Assembly: GCA_028023455.1 (NCBI GenBank)
Contig: JAQFVV010012971.1
Coordinates: 1-64,000, forward strand
Source: Epiperipatus broadwayi
Lineage: Eukaryota > Onychophora > Udeonychophora > Euonychophora > Peripatidae
Direction of reading: 5' to 3'
Length of the DNA: 64,000 bases
Made by a program: the position numbers and the translations under genes. Below are positions 38,664-53,237 of this stretch, piece by piece. How positions within the stretch are numbered: the first letter of the stretch is position 1; each line of letters begins with the position of its first letter. The notes below the pieces were generated by a model that was not told the DNA's origin, ran no database searches, and saw nothing but the letters and a program-made list of their open reading frames with translations.

Positions 38664-39210
38664 ATTTTATTTTTAGGAGGTTTTTTTCACTTTGTTGACT
38701 GATCTAAAACAAATATGCTGAGATATATATTTATATTATATTATTCTCCATTAATAAACACCCTCCCCACCATCCAAAGATCATCTCCCTCCAAACCAGC
38801 CACTGCTTCCCCACTTTCTACAAATCTATCATCAATTATCACTTTTCTGATATCCTAACATCCACTTGCTAACAAAATTTGTTTATTTAAACATTTTAGT
38901 CAATATTTACTTCTATGATCACAATCTTTTATCTGTTTTTTCATTTGGTTTCTCTTGGTCACACCCATCCATCTGAAAAAGAAAACTCATAGTCTGGTTA
39001 ATATTGAAGCAGATGGATCTGTAGGCCAGATCCGCACTTCATGTCTTTCTGGATTACTAGACAAGGATCAAACCTGATCCACACATGTGATGATGTTCAT
39101 AAAACTTTCCATCTGCTATTTTAACTGCATTTAAATTTTAGGCCAGTAAATAAGTTATTAAATGATTATTTTTTTATTAAAATGTTTTACTATAAATATT
39201 AGAGGGACCC

Positions 39211-39211
<1 letters not shown>

Positions 39212-39306
<95 letters not shown>
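39212..39306. repeat. (TA)n array
   Basis: About 94 bp of perfect TA ending at TATATTGTAATG, the left edge of the LTR candidate at 39307. Confidence 0.95.
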
Positions 39307-39309
<3 letters not shown>

Positions 39310-40701
39310 AATGTTTTCCACATCTTGCTAGGCCTCTATATGCAATAAATGCATGAGTTGATCAAGTTATGCAAAAAGAAGAAAGTTTCATTTCTACTTC
39401 TAAAAAACATAACTATATTTCCTGATCAACTTGGCTTAGAATCATTATGAGTACAATTGTGAGCTGAATCAGTTTTTAATTTATAAGTGAGGGCACCAGA
39501 ATCACTTAGACTCACTGATTCTGTGTCAAACATATCGTAACTCAAAAATTAAAAAGAAGAAAATGTTTTTAAATGAATCGATATTATATTTTACTGTAAC
39601 TAAAATTATTTTCTAAATATTATTATTCCTGGAGCTTATTCAAAACATATTGGAAAAAGTAAATTATATTTTCAAATCTTACTAAACTAATATTAATAAA
39701 TTTAATAATAATCATTAATAACCATTATTAATAACGTACAAGGAAAAGTTGGTATTAGAAATAAATATTTTTATTCTACGAAATTAAAATTAACGATAAA
39801 TTACTAATTAAATAAAACTGAAGAGAACACACACTAATTCAGATATGAATCAATTAATAAAAAACAATTTCACAATTACAGTTCACTTCCAAATTTCTTC
39901 TAGAAAGTTCCTTAAAATGAATGTCTCTTGCACAAGAAAAGTAATGTCTCTAGTGGGATTTTTTAAACATATTTTTAAGAATTGTTTGCAAATGTCTAAT
40001 TTTGTCACAATCAGGAATGGTTAAGCTTAACTTACTGGTAAGTTTAATGAGTTCATGAAGTTTGTAGATTACTATGCATAGTTTTTTTTGTGTGGGAGAA
40101 TGAGCTTGGCCATCGATTAGAAGTTGATCTTGTGGTCTATTCTACTAGTCGATCACGAAGGCTTTTCTGGTGTCCATCTTCAGGAATGATGTCAGTAGAA
40201 GCTCCGGTTCACTCCAACATGCAGAATTATTTCAGCATATGGTGATCCTGGATATATTCTTGTTATCCAGGACCGACTATCAGAAGAAAAAGATGAGACA
40301 GACATTGATCAAACTGGCCTCTTCCTTTTATACTAGAGGTCTAGTTTTCAGACTTCTGCACATACCTTTTTTTTGTCAAAAATATATGTTGATAATCTTG
40401 TACATTCTTTATAAAATTTACATTACAAAGTCTTTATTTTTTTAGCACAATTCTGCCATCTTTAATTAGCTAAAATATTTTTCTTTTAGCTTATCTTTTT
40501 ACTTTTTGGAATTCTTTTAATTTATCTAGATTAGTAATTTGTGTGTCTTTTGTTCTCTCCAATTTTTACTTTTATTTTTAATTACATAAAAAAAATACGA
40601 ACGACGATTTTAACTTTCATTGTACGTTTTAACAAAAATTCTACTAATCAAAAAAAAAATCTAAATTTACTTTTTTTTAGCTTTTACCAAATGCCAATAC
40701 A
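39307..40701 (-). mobile_element. Solo-LTR candidate (TG...CA ends, minus-strand TATA box)
   Basis: The plus strand begins TGTAATG directly after (TA)n and ends CCAATACA before TATAT, so a TATAT-type target duplication is possible. On the minus strand, TATAAAAGGAAGAGG (TATA at about 40328-40335) is followed about 20-30 bp on by GATCAATGTCTG, a plausible LTR promoter and start. AATAAAAA-type signals lie further along (about 39764-39773). No ORF deserves belief; the 91-codon frame at 40170-40445 is antisense to this layout. Length is 1395 bp. No internal region is attached. Confidence 0.45.
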
Positions 40702-40729
40702 TATATTGTACCATATATAAATAAACAGT

Positions 40730-40832
<103 letters not shown>

Positions 40833-43657
40833 ATTACAGATGGAAACTTTTATAAAAATCAATATATAAATTTTTAATATGATTTTTTTTTAAGTATTTT
40901 ATTCTGGAGATTTGCTTTCATGATAAACCTTATTAACATTTCATAGCATCAAACAAAAGAAAATCCATTAACAATATGATAATGGATTTTTTAATTAAAG
41001 TAAAATTAAAATAGAAAAGATAATTTGACATATAAATTCTGCAAATGTACATTTAATTAAAAATAGATTTGAAACAATTAAATCATTGGGTTTATCGAAA
41101 AGTTGATCTCAAGAATACAATACCAATATACTTTAGGTATTCCAACATTTCCACTTAGCCTGGAGCATATGAAAAAGGGAATTTCCCAAAAATAGTTGGA
41201 AAAGGTATAAATAGCCAAAGACAACAATAGAAACCAGCCAGTCCCAGTTTTTGTCAGCAATTGCCTGGCAAATCTATGTCAGTCAAATTTTTAAAATCAT
41301 GATAAAAATGTTCTGAGATATGATAAAGTAGATGGCATCAACGTGCCCATCTCCCATGTCCTAAATATGATCACCAAAATACCATAAGTCAGAAAAACCT
41401 CATAAAAATGAACTGCTGAACTGATGAACTCTTTTATTCAATTCATAGCTAGCTGAACTGTTGAACTCTTTTATTCAATTCATAGCTAGCTATGCCTGTG
41501 TGGAAATTCAGTTTTCATCACTTCCACTCAGACTCATAATAAATTAGGTAATATGTTTCCAATTTGTAATTTCTAACCACCTAATTTATTTTTCTAAACT
41601 CCAGTGACCCAATAATGTAAATCCTGCTAATTTTAATGTCCTCTAAAGTGTAATCCCCATAATGTAATTTAAATGTAACTTAATATTCTGTAAAATATAC
41701 TTGCTATTACTTAAAATCTAATATCTTTGTTCTCTTTCTATCTGTTTTAAAATTATGCCTCTTCTTAATCCTAAACTTTCTTCTAATTGCAGTTTAGAAA
41801 ATATTATTATTAATTCCTTAAAATGAAATGAATATATGTCAATTTTGTTCCATCTTGACAAAAGCTTTACTTAAATAAATATTTTGCTGCCTATTTCCTG
41901 ACCAATGTTTGTCAGTAAATAAAAATAAATAATTCCCTAGCTCTGAAGAGTTTGGAGCGACCTTTGTTTATTATTATGTGTCTTTTTATATTTATACGTA
42001 CACGGTTTAGTTGTGGGGAGATGTGAGATTCAAGTACGAGAGTTCATTTAGTTAAATTATTTCATTTTTAAAGAGTGAAAGGGAGGGGGTTTATAAATTA
42101 TATTCATGTTAAAAAATAAGAGAGTAATAGAATGTTATTTGAAATGTTAGTAGGATTTTGTGTTGAAGGGTGAGACGGTTTGCTAATAACAAATATTCGT
42201 AATAATAATTAATGCTTATTTTATTCTTGTTTGTCTGATTTTGGTCAATCCATATAACATTTGTGTAATATTTACTCAGCACTATTCTATATTTAAAGGC
42301 TAAAATATATTTTCCAGTACTTATATTTTGTCTCGCCGGCATTTGGCTTGATTACTTGTCTTTTGTTCTTTGTGATCGCTAGATCAAAACTAGACCACAT
42401 GATAATTTCACTGGCCATGATTTATCAGGATATGAAAGCCAAAAATGGAAAGAACCAGGTCAAACTAAGCTCACCTAGCCTTGGTGATTCTCATATTTCT
42501 TTCACCTGAAATATTTTTAGGTTTCTAAAGGTGCAGACCATTTTTTCTTTATTTCTTGGTGTCACAGGAATGGGGGCAGGTGAATTGGGCCTATGCTGGT
42601 AATGTAATATCGAATGCTGGCATTTTGTTCACTTTCCTTTGTCTGAGCACATTATGGCAGATTGACCACAATCTGATTAATTTATGTATTTTAAATCTTG
42701 AAATATTTATTTGTGAATATCGCGATCCATTTATATTTTAAATGTGTCACTCTCTCTGACACCAATGCCTATAGTTTGAGTTAATTATTTTTTTCTTAAA
42801 ATAAAATCAATCAGAATAAAATTGTTTATCATAACTCTTTAAAAATATCCATTCCTATATGTCAGACTTGGGCGGGCGTCTCCCACAAATCGATAATTGT
42901 TTACATTTGTTAGATTGGCATATAAACTATACCGCTCTCTTGCCAGAGGTATAATAAATAACAGAATAGAAATTTGTTTTAAATTATTTAGGAATCAAAT
43001 CAGAGACATCAGGTAAATTAACAAAATGTTTTATTAAATATATATCTGTGAATTTAAGCTACCTGTGGTTCATCTCTATTCCTTCATTCTAAAATTAGTA
43101 TTTTTAATTCCTTATTGTGTTGCTATCTGATGACTCAATGTCACACACATACCATTTTATATTTAAATAAGTAGATAGTCTAATTAAAGTTAATAATTAG
43201 AGTTAAACATATGAATTATTTGAAGTTCATGCTCTACCATTGATGCTAGTGGGCTGAAGTGTAGAAAAGATTAATTGCTTGCCTTGAAAATGTTGTTAAT
43301 TAGTTTGCAGATTTAGAGAATGAGTAAACAGGGCAGAATCCATAAGTATTCTTTATCTTTGATCATGCATACGGTTGTATTTGAGGTACTTTTACCCAGG
43401 TTGTGAATCGTGTTGAGTTAACATACAAGTTCAACCAGTACAATATATATTCAATATTTATACATGATATCATTAAATAAAAAAATTTTGCTTTCATACT
43501 ATTTGTCTGGGTTTAAATTCTCCACTTCCAACATTTTTTGCATTTTGACTCACTACTGATTGGCAAAATTATAAGGGCACCAGCCAACACAGAATGATCA
43601 ATGATTTAGAACAATTTTAACAGCCAACACAGAATGATGTTTGAATAACAACCATTG

Positions 43658-43659
<2 letters not shown>

Positions 43660-43741
<82 letters not shown>
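43660..43741. repeat. (TA)n-T(n) array
   Basis: About 78 bp of TA followed by a T run. It marks the truncated edge of giant repeat copy C. Confidence 0.95.
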
Positions 43742-43751
<10 letters not shown>

Positions 43752-46700
43752 ATTGGAAAAACATCTATACACTTCTTACCTGTAGCATAGACAGATATAT
43801 TCATTTCACATATTACATCAAAAAAGAAAAAACTACATCTATTCTGTATTTATGGCTGTAGTACATGGGTCATATCTTTAACAAACTCTACTTTTAATTA
43901 TCAAACATGAAAACAAACTATTTTTTTAAAAACCAACTACTAAAACAAAATTCCTACTTATGACTGTAATACACAGGTCTTATCTTTAATAAGCTCTACT
44001 TTTAATTATCTAACATAAAAACAGACTTCACAAACCATATAAGTAATTCTATCAATTAGCTACATTTTCTTTTCTTTTGCTTGCTCATTCAGATGAGGAA
44101 GAAACATTATGAGAGTTGATGGGATAAAACCTAAATAATTAATATAAAATGATTTGAAACAACAATTAAAGAGTTACACATTAATGATGGAGTTCTCCAT
44201 ACCTTCGAAATTAATACTATTTTATCCATATACAGAAAACAGAAGAAAAACGGAAATTACCTTTTTTCTTTTTCTTTTTTATGTTGTACTAATCTTCTGA
44301 AATTTTTTGTTTGTATTTTATCCATGCATGTGAATTATGCTACTTGTTATAAAATAATTAATATAACTAAATCTGATCGTTTTACTTATGAAATTGGGAT
44401 AAATATCATAATATGGATCATGACAATGATCAAACAAGCTTTAATACTAATTCTACTTCAGCTGTTCTGTGAGAAAAATCAATTCTACCTTTATTTTCCT
44501 TTTTGATCAGCAAACTATCTTACACTTGGCTATGAATAAATGATAGGAAAACATTCCATAGGATACATGATGGTTAAAAAGACTTTCATAATTCTAACCA
44601 TTTAAATAATACCCAATGACTCCCTAACCTAATTTCTGAAGCTTAAAACAAACTGGTGTGGACATGATCTCATCACCAAAAAAAGGGAAATACACTACTT
44701 GACTTCACATACTATAATTCATAAAATACAACTCCTGAATCTGGAGAATAAAATCCACTCCCAACAAATATTTTAATAAACTAACGGAGAACTTCCTCAA
44801 TCCTTGACAATGCAATACATAATCCACTCATGGCAAATACTCAAATAAATTAAAGGAGAGTTATTTCAATCCCTGACAACAATATATAACATAAACAGTT
44901 GCTTTCTGCATAGCCACTAAATACATTTCAATCTAAGCATAATAAAAAAATAATAAATTCACACTTAAATAAATCTCTAAACTTTCTACTTCTTCTTGGC
45001 ACATTTCATCATCCAAATCCATGAGAATTAAATTATTTTTACTTTCAATTCAAACATTATTATAACTGTATTAAATAACAGACCTAGACCTGTATATAAG
45101 CATAATAACACATAAATAATTTCAAATTACATTTGATAAGAAATACTGTAATGACATTAATTACTAAGTTCTAAAAGAAAGAATAAATAAATCTATCATT
45201 TCTGATAAGTATAATATTTTAAATTTATAATATAATAGTTACTGATAGAGAAACCTCACCCTTCTAGCAAAGCAAAGTTAAATTAACTCTTTAGTGTAGT
45301 TTACATTAACCAATAATTGAAACAAAGTCTGGTTTGGGATAAACAACAAACCTTTAAACTTGGAGTAAAATAATTATTAAGAAATACTTTATAACTTCCG
45401 AAAAACACAAGGATAAACAATAAATTTTATGCAACTACCCCTTATAGAAATACAAATACATAATAAAAACTATATTAAAATAATACTAATTACCCAGTAT
45501 AATATCTTTCCATATCATACCTTTGTGAGACATTCTTGAAGAGAAAACTAATAATCAAATAATAAAATATAAGACAAATAATTAATCTATCTATCTATCA
45601 AAAATAATCATTAAAGTTTGTTTTTTTTGGCTGGAACGAAAAGTTCATTTATAGTCTGTAAATGACACATCTTGGTCAGGTACTAAATGATGATGATCAT
45701 TTGTATAATCATAAATCATGGATAAACATATAACAATTTCCTGCAGGAAGATAAGTAATATTAATTAAATTCAATTGGATAATGTTTCAAAGTTCTCAGC
45801 AATTGCTAATGAAACCACTGGCAATATAACACAAAATCTTCATTATGGTAGCAAATATTTAATATTGCATCAGTTGAATAATTTATCTAATTCATTAGAC
45901 ATGTTTAAGCATTTGTTCCAAATTTTCAAGTCATTCATCAAGCAAGTCATGACTCAGTTCATAAAATTCATTTAAATTCATGTAAGTTTATTGATAACAT
46001 ATTTTAATAAAAAAATAAAATTCAAACAAGAACAATAAAATAAAAGAAATTCACATCCAATTTTATGCCTTTCTACTCGTTCATTTATCAGAACATTGAG
46101 AGATAAGTTAATAGTTCATTAAATCATATGTCACGCATTTGTTTCTTATTTCCAGACACAAATGGTTAGGTAAATGTTTTATCAATAATAATAATAAAGC
46201 AGGTTAGAATAAATTATCTGCACACATCCTTCCATTTAAACTTCATTCCTTTATAGTTAGCAAAAATTATCAACCAAGAGTCTCTGAAGTGTTTAATAAA
46301 AAAGTTCAGCATAAATTTTCCAGCATAACAAAATTCATACATTCCAGTTATTTCTTTAATGTTAAAGATTAAATCTAAGTAAATCAATAGTGTATTTATT
46401 GTTTAATAATCCACTGGTCCAGTGATCTATTAATTCATTTAAAATGTATTTAAGCTGGTTATCCAAGCTATTGGTTATGAAATCAAATATTTTGCTATGA
46501 GACATGATATTTGGTAGTATAATAAAGTACATGAATGGAAAATGAAGCTGAAAGATGGCACAAAGAAACATGAATATCCATAAATACTCTACTACAGGTA
46601 CTAAACTGATCTGACTAAAATATGAGTTTTTATGATTATGAGTCAAACATATTGCACTATTCACACTATGAATTGAAATATTATAAGCAAATAAACCAGA

Positions 46701-46991
46701 GAATTATCTAAACAAATATCAATACTGTTCTTCAGACAAATAAAACAAATTTGGATTAACTTAAACTAAACTGATAATTTCTGTGATAAGTCACCCCCCT
46801 TTCTTTCTTTAATTACTCACTAAAGAAAAATATTAAACATCTCAAAACCTTTAAATTATATCTACATGTGCTTTTAAACATAGTCTTAGGTTATTAATAA
46901 AAAAATTTAAATTTCAGGTCATTTTTTTTTTAGTAAGATGCAATCAGCTATTACTGATACAGTGCTATACAATTACAATCAATATTTCTGG
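43742..46991 (-). repeat. Giant dispersed repeat, copy C (truncated)
   Basis: Homologous in the same orientation to about 15570-19258. Shared anchors include TTTCTTTTGCTTGCTCATTC, ATGATTTGAAA-ACAATTAAAG, CAAACTGGTG(T)GGACA and TTCCTGCAGGAA. The far end carries AACAAATTTGGATTAACTTAAACTAAACTGA and a purine tract (minus strand AAAGAAAGGGGGGTGACTTATC, within 46783-46805). The half that corresponds to 14100-15570 is missing, cut at the (TA)n at 43741. Internally, about 43855-43925 is repeated in tandem at 43957-44030. It is bounded by TA arrays on both sides. The frames at 45775-45975 and 46362-46664 have no counterparts in copy B and are not genes. Confidence 0.7.
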
Positions 46992-47006
46992 TGCCTATCC
47001 AGAATG

Positions 47007-47008
<2 letters not shown>

Positions 47009-47082
<74 letters not shown>
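47009..47082. repeat. (TA)n array
   Basis: Nearly uninterrupted TA with one extra TTT, next to the end of repeat copy C. Confidence 0.95.
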
Positions 47083-47085
<3 letters not shown>

Positions 47086-47471
47086 TATAAGGCTTAGTGT
47101 AAATCAATAAATATAATTTTAATGGAATTCTACTTTAAGGAACATTCTTTGTAACTATTGAAGAATTAAACAGGTAGTATACTTTCATTATTTATTTATT
47201 ATACATAAAAAATTTAAAAAAGTTAAATTATTCAGAAAACCAAATTTAAATATATTTCTTAATGCTAATTTTGTTTATTTAAATTTATGGTATGTTTGTT
47301 TGTTTTCTTTACATATATGAATGATCTAAATAATAATGTATATTTAATATACATTGAGGATGTAATATTTTATATAATTAAATTAATGTTTACATTTATT
47401 ATTGAACGAAAACAGTAAACAAACTAAATATACTCAGTCAATTGCTTAATATATATATATATATAAATATG

Positions 47472-47677
47472 CAGGGCCAGATTTAAAGTGATTGGAGCAA
47501 TTGGGCCCAATCAGGCCCCGCACTTGAAGGGGCCCACATCACCACCAAAATTAACAAAAAGTTATTTTTCGAAATTTAAAGCAAATTGCTTTTGACAATA
47601 AAGGATAAATTATTCAAATAATTAAAAATATATTTATTTTAAGTTCGCATTGATGGATGAGATTTATTATTGTGTTT

Positions 47678-47727
<50 letters not shown>

Positions 47728-48641
47728 GTTTATTATAATATATATATACATCATAATATTAAAAATGGATACCCGTAAATGTTGTTTTTTGACTAACATT
47801 TAATTAATCGGATAGTACTATCTTCTCTCTCAATTATTTTATTCTATATGTGTCTTACTTGGCACACTCACATTCGTTTTTTGGCATTAATCATTGTTGT
47901 GCTGCACTCACTACTAAGTAGATGTGGCTACTATCAAATGTCAATTGTTTATTGCATTTGCAGTTCTCTATTCTTCTAATCATTTTAATTATTAGTGTCG
48001 TATTTTGTGACTATAATTACTAATTGTTAAAAAAGGTAAGTACTAATTATATTACATAATATTTATTAACAAGAAATTATATTTAAAATTAAAAATTTAA
48101 GTATATTTTGTGATTAAAATTGGATTTAATTTTATTATTAGATGTTCAAATTTTTATCGGAAAATGATAGAACGGCATTTCCAAACTTATTTATTGCTCT
48201 CCGAATATATTTAACAATTCCAGTGAGTGTTGCTTCTGGGGAGAGATCATTTTTCAGGCTAAAACTAATAAAAAAACTATTTGAGATCGACAATGAATCA
48301 GGATAGATTAAATAGTGTAGCAATTATGTCGATTGAAAGTGAAGAAGCAAGGAAATTGGATTTTCAAACTATTTTAGAAGAATTTACAGAACAAAAACTT
48401 AGAAATATGTAAATTCATATATTCATATTCAATAATGTAAATTTATATTCAATAAAATGGAATTGTTTTTGTATTTTGTGCATTTTTATTTTTTAATGTA
48501 TGTAGAAGTTTACCTATCTTATGATCCATGATATTTGATTTATATATATATATTGAATTTGCATTTTATTTAAATATTTAATATATAGATGACCCCGCAA
48601 AAAAATCCAGGCGGGTCCCGCACTTATTAGATCCGGCCCTG
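47472..48641 (+). mobile_element. Internally deleted hAT transposon (1170 bp)
   Basis: The ends are imperfect inverted repeats: CAGGGCCAGATTTAAAGTG on the left and, on the opposite strand, CAGGGCCGGATCTAATAAGTG on the right. CAGGGCCG(G)-type termini are standard for animal hAT elements. The adjoining 8 bp (TAAATATG and TATATATA) agree at 6 of 8 positions, consistent with a worn 8-bp target duplication in a (TA)n site. Only the 3' end of the transposase remains (48142-48412). An internal (TA)n array (about 47682-47720) is flanked by the duplicated phrase TTATTGTGTTTATTATAATATA. Confidence 0.85.
48142..48412 (+). pseudogene. hAT transposase C-terminal dimerisation domain, frameshifted
   Basis: The frame from ATG 48142 reads through FPNLFIALRIYLTIPVSVAS and the hallmark SGERSF, then RLKLIKK. 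At the A run near 48271-48277 the frame shifts, and the natural continuation is NYLRSTMNQDRLNSVAIMS and then EEFTEQKLRNM with stop at 48410-48412. This is the hAT C-terminal dimerisation domain, closest in style to ZMYM1-like transposases. The zinc finger and catalytic DDE portion are gone. There is no reason to think it is expressed. Confidence 0.88.
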
Positions 48642-49741
48642 TATATATATATAAGTATTCATTTGTAAGTATTTATGCAAATACAATATATTTTCTTCTT
48701 GATTTTATTAATGTATTATTCACAACAGATGTTATATACATTTTAAAATTATATAATAGATGCAATAGATAAAAGAATAATTAATTCCTGATCAAATAGT
48801 TTAACAAGGAATAATTTATTTGCTCACTAATTCATATATTTTTTTATTTATTTGTTATATTTACAATATTAATAAATTGTATTTTAGTAATTAAAATCGG
48901 ATTTTGCGATTATTCATAATCAACTTATTATACTATACTTTAGTATAAACGTTAAGAGTTTTTAAATATTTTATTTTATATATTAAAATATTAGCTAGCC
49001 AAAATATTGAATAAAACATTTTACTTATTTTAAGAATTTATTAAATTGTCTTTAATATTTTATTAGTTACATTTTGTTATTACCATGGATAAATAATTAG
49101 TCATAGTTAACCTAATGTTTTACTAATCACTATTTGATTAAACTAATATACTTTTTTTTTTCAAACTGATACAATTTGACAATCAACATTATTGATACTT
49201 TGATAAACTATATTTGTTTGATTCTTCACTTGTAAATACTTTATGCTGATACAATTTATTGCTTTAATATGTAACTTAAATAGAAATCAGTTAGTTGAGA
49301 TTATCTTTTATTTAATTCTGTTACAACTCGCATTTGGCCCTAAGAAAATCATTTATTTATGTTATATGTTCAATTTCTGTTACAATTGTCATGTCAACAT
49401 TGTATCTGATAATTCATTGATTTATTATTTTATATATTTTAATTCTGTTACAATATATATATATATATTAAAATAAATATTTTCATAAATTCTTAATTAA
49501 TAAAATAGAAATAAAGTGATTATATTCATGAAAACAAAAATAAGGTTTACTTTTTGGTGTTGCCAAGAAATAGAAAAAAATTATTTAGCCTTAGGATAGT
49601 CAATTAGTAACTGGTCTCCTGGCAACATCTAAAGATAAAAGTTATCACTTTTTACATGGATATAGTCTTATTTCTATATGTGTTTAAATGAATATTTTCA
49701 TGAGCAAAATATGCTTTATAAATCATGTTTTGAAAGTAACC

Positions 49742-49743
49742 AT

Positions 49744-49784
<41 letters not shown>
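49742..49784. repeat. (TA)n-(TG)n microsatellite
   Basis: A short TA tract followed by about 14 TG units. The surrounding 48650-50400 has no recognised gene. TTCTGTTACAA occurs three times at 49318-49455, the last abutting a (TA)n. Confidence 0.9.
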
Positions 49785-50419
49785 AATCCATGTTCCTTTT
49801 TTCTCAGTATCTTTCCAATAAATATTTCATCATCTGAATATTTTTAAAGATTAATTTTTACTCATTAGTATTGATTTACCTTTACACTTTTCTTTGATCT
49901 CATTCATGCTTCTTTATGGATGTGGGATTATTAAATTTAACTATATTATTTTCTAATTTCAAATAAACTTTCATCAACTATTCTAGACATTCTCATAGTT
50001 GATTTGAATTGTATTAGATATTTTTAGAGTCTTAACAAGTTTCTTATCTTTTTTATATAATGCAAGTACTTGCTCAAATGATCATTTAGTCAACTGTCCC
50101 AGAAATTATCTGACAGTCATCAAAAATATATAATTTCATTTTTCTTTCAATTTTGTTTTCATTAAATTACAGTGTTATTATGTATTTATAATTACATTCT
50201 TCCCATTTTTTTAAATTCAACTTTTTATTTTTAAATGCTTCTATATATCACCTTTAATTTTTCCTTTCTTTTTGCAAACTAAGACAAATGACTTAGCTCA
50301 TAGTTTCAGCTATTTATTCTTTTTCACTTCAAATTATAAAGACTGTAAATTTCTTGAAATAAACTCTCTTCACTCTATTTATAGAATCATCATTCCCTAT
50401 TCTTTCAATAAAGTACCAT

Positions 50420-50738
<319 letters not shown>

Positions 50739-51185
50739 ACTATGGTGTAATTTTATAAGTTTGTTTTACTAATTTTTTAAGCATTTTATATTGAGGTTGT
50801 TTTGTATAATTCATATTAAATTTTACTTTTTGTTAGGGAGCATTTATTAATGTTCTTTTTTTTTTTTACTATCTTTTTTTTTTTTTTTGGCTGTCATTTT
50901 ATAATCTTCCATAACTCTGAATTTATGTTTGCATTAATACTTTTTTATATTTTTACATTGGATTTTTAACTATTTTGTTTATTTTTTTCCAAATGCATAG
51001 TTCAACTCAGTATATTTTTCTTACTCTGTAAATATTGAATTGTCCTTATTGCTTTTCAGCTCTCTCTTTTCTGTAACAGTTTTAATGTTCTCATGTGATT
51101 TAATATTTCCTAACTATTTTTTTACCTGATATAACTTCCATAATAGCTTCTTCAAAATCTTATTAAGATTTTCAATTTTTTTTAT

Positions 51186-52835
51186 ATATTGTCACATATA
51201 TAAAATAATTTTATCTAAAAAAAATTATTAAAGTAAGGAATCAACAAATCAATAAATAAGTTATAAAAATCTCAAGTTTCTTTATTAAACAAAATGTAGT
51301 TTGTTTTCGTAAAAGTAAATTTAAATAAAAGTCTAAGTGTTGTTGAAATAAAAGTTACAATTAATTAATTAAAAGGTGGGAGGGGGAGTTTTCCTATAGA
51401 AAAAACTAAGAGTTCATAAAAAAAAGTAAAGAGTTTTATTATTATTATTATTAGTTGAAATAGTTAAAAGTCTAAAATATAAATCGCTTTTCATTCGAGT
51501 TTATTAGGATAAATTATACATGTGCATAAATGTAAGCTTGTTAATAAAATATATAATAAATGTGTGTATATGTGCATGTTAAAATCATATTGAGAAAAAC
51601 ACATGAAAATAAATGTTAAAATGAGAGTTAAATAACATATATTTAAAAACACAGCGATGGGCTACTAATTAAAAGTATAAAAACAACATGTATGATGGCT
51701 ACTACTAATTAAATAATCTTCAAAAACACGTCAGAGGATTAGCTACTAAAGGAAATTTGACAACAGATATTGCCAGAGGATATTAAAAGGACAACACATC
51801 GGAGGTATAAATAGCCAATTTTTTATCAGACAGTCAGTGAGGACAATCAGTTAAGTTAATTGTATCAGAGGTCAGTTTATTATGTATCAGTCAGAAACAG
51901 CCAATATACCTGATCTTAAATAATGTCTGTGTAACAGCTTGAAGAATCTCTGTCAGTATCTAATTGTCTCCAGGAATAATACCAACTAATAACCATCAAA
52001 TCTCTGCAGGAAAACTTCAAATCTAACCGGTTGGATATACTTCATTAGAAGCAGCTAACATCAAGCAACATCCATGTTCCAAAAATCCTAGGTAAAACAT
52101 TCTTATTCTCATTTATATATAGTAGCCATTGCATTCGTACGAAAATTCATCAAGCCTCCAAGAACCATAATTATATGAACTCTATAGCACATAAAAAATG
52201 AACTATTAATTTGTGTGTTCTAAACATATGTGTTTTATATTATGTAATGCTTTATTAGATATGTCAGTGTGTGAATTAATATGTGCATGATTATTATATT
52301 TGAAATACCAGTATTATGTTAGTAAATACGATTTGAAAATATTTAAATTTAGAGTATAAATGATAATTAAAATAAAATGTCTTTAAACTTAAAACTTTAT
52401 TCGTTGGTCAATTCTTTTAGCATTTCTTTTTACCAACTCTTTTGTCAATTCTTTCACCACTACTTTTGTATAAGTTATTGATGATTAAAACATAGGCTGA
52501 GCTAGTTATGGGAATTGTTTTGAGTGCTGGATTATGAGCCTACTGTCCGAATACATTAGTCTTAGACTAGTTGGTCCCCAGGGTTTACTCCAAAACAAAT
52601 AAAATGTTCGGATAGTAGGGGTTTGAATCTAGCAGCCGAGGTGGGTCATGATCTGATCATGGGTATGGTTGATAATTAAAGCTATCAATAATATTTCCCA
52701 CTTTGCTCGAACATGCTGATTCGTTCACATAACATTTATAATTAAATAAGATTATAAATGTGTTATAAAGAAGTTTGAAACCAGCCAAAACATCTGCAGT
52801 GTAAGTAAGATCTTTTGCGGAGCGAACCCGGTACA
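51186..52835 (+). mobile_element. 5' LTR of a non-autonomous LTR retrotransposon
   Basis: A direct repeat of 55319-57019, alike throughout with scattered substitutions. It begins at ATTGTCACATATATA, so the first 20 or so bases present in the 3' LTR (TGTAATGTGCCAAGTCC) are missing, replaced by a T/TA-rich run. It ends CCGGTACA. Promoter layout: TATAAATAG at 51808-51816, then TCAGTCAG-type start sequences. AATAAAATG at about 52372 is a good poly(A) signal, giving U3-R-U5 in the plus direction. Compared with the 3' LTR it lacks about 56 bp at its position 51896. Confidence 0.88.
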
Positions 52836-52839
52836 TAAA

Positions 52840-52860
52840 TGGCTATACCCAACTGGGGCT
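52840..52860 (+). promoter_or_regulatory. Primer-binding-site-like sequence (tRNA-Lys type)
   Basis: TGGCTATACCCAACTGGGGC begins four bases after the 5' LTR. It resembles the complement of the 3' end of tRNA-Lys(CUU), TGGCGCCCAACGTGGGGC, with a small insertion and one lost base. Position and sequence support a PBS, now degraded. Confidence 0.6.
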
Positions 52861-53237
52861 GGACCTAAGAAACAATAGTAATTAAATACTTTGTTTCTTG
52901 TTTAAAAATAAAAATCTTAAAGAAAAGCTAAATTACGTACTTTAAGTGGTTTAATTTTAAAAAAAAAAAGAATTGACCAAAAACTTTTTTCTTTAAATGA
53001 AAAGAGATTTATGCTATTCACATTAGTTAAAATAAATCATTCTGTTAAATCAGAGACAATTAGATGTTTGGGCATAGTTAAAGCATTAAGATCGGATAGA
53101 GGAAATGGACAAAGGGGATGGAGTCAGCATATGTTTCCATCTTAGTAAAAAAGAAATAAATAAACAACTCCTATTTAAATTTAGTCAAATAAAAAAAATA
53201 TTGTTTTAAAAATGGAAAAAGAGAAAAAATATCTGAG

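Noticed and set aside
39009-39116. AGCAGATGGA/TCCATCTGCT inverted repeat as a small MITE
   Set aside because: Only 10 bp of terminal complementarity and no target duplication. Expected by chance often enough.
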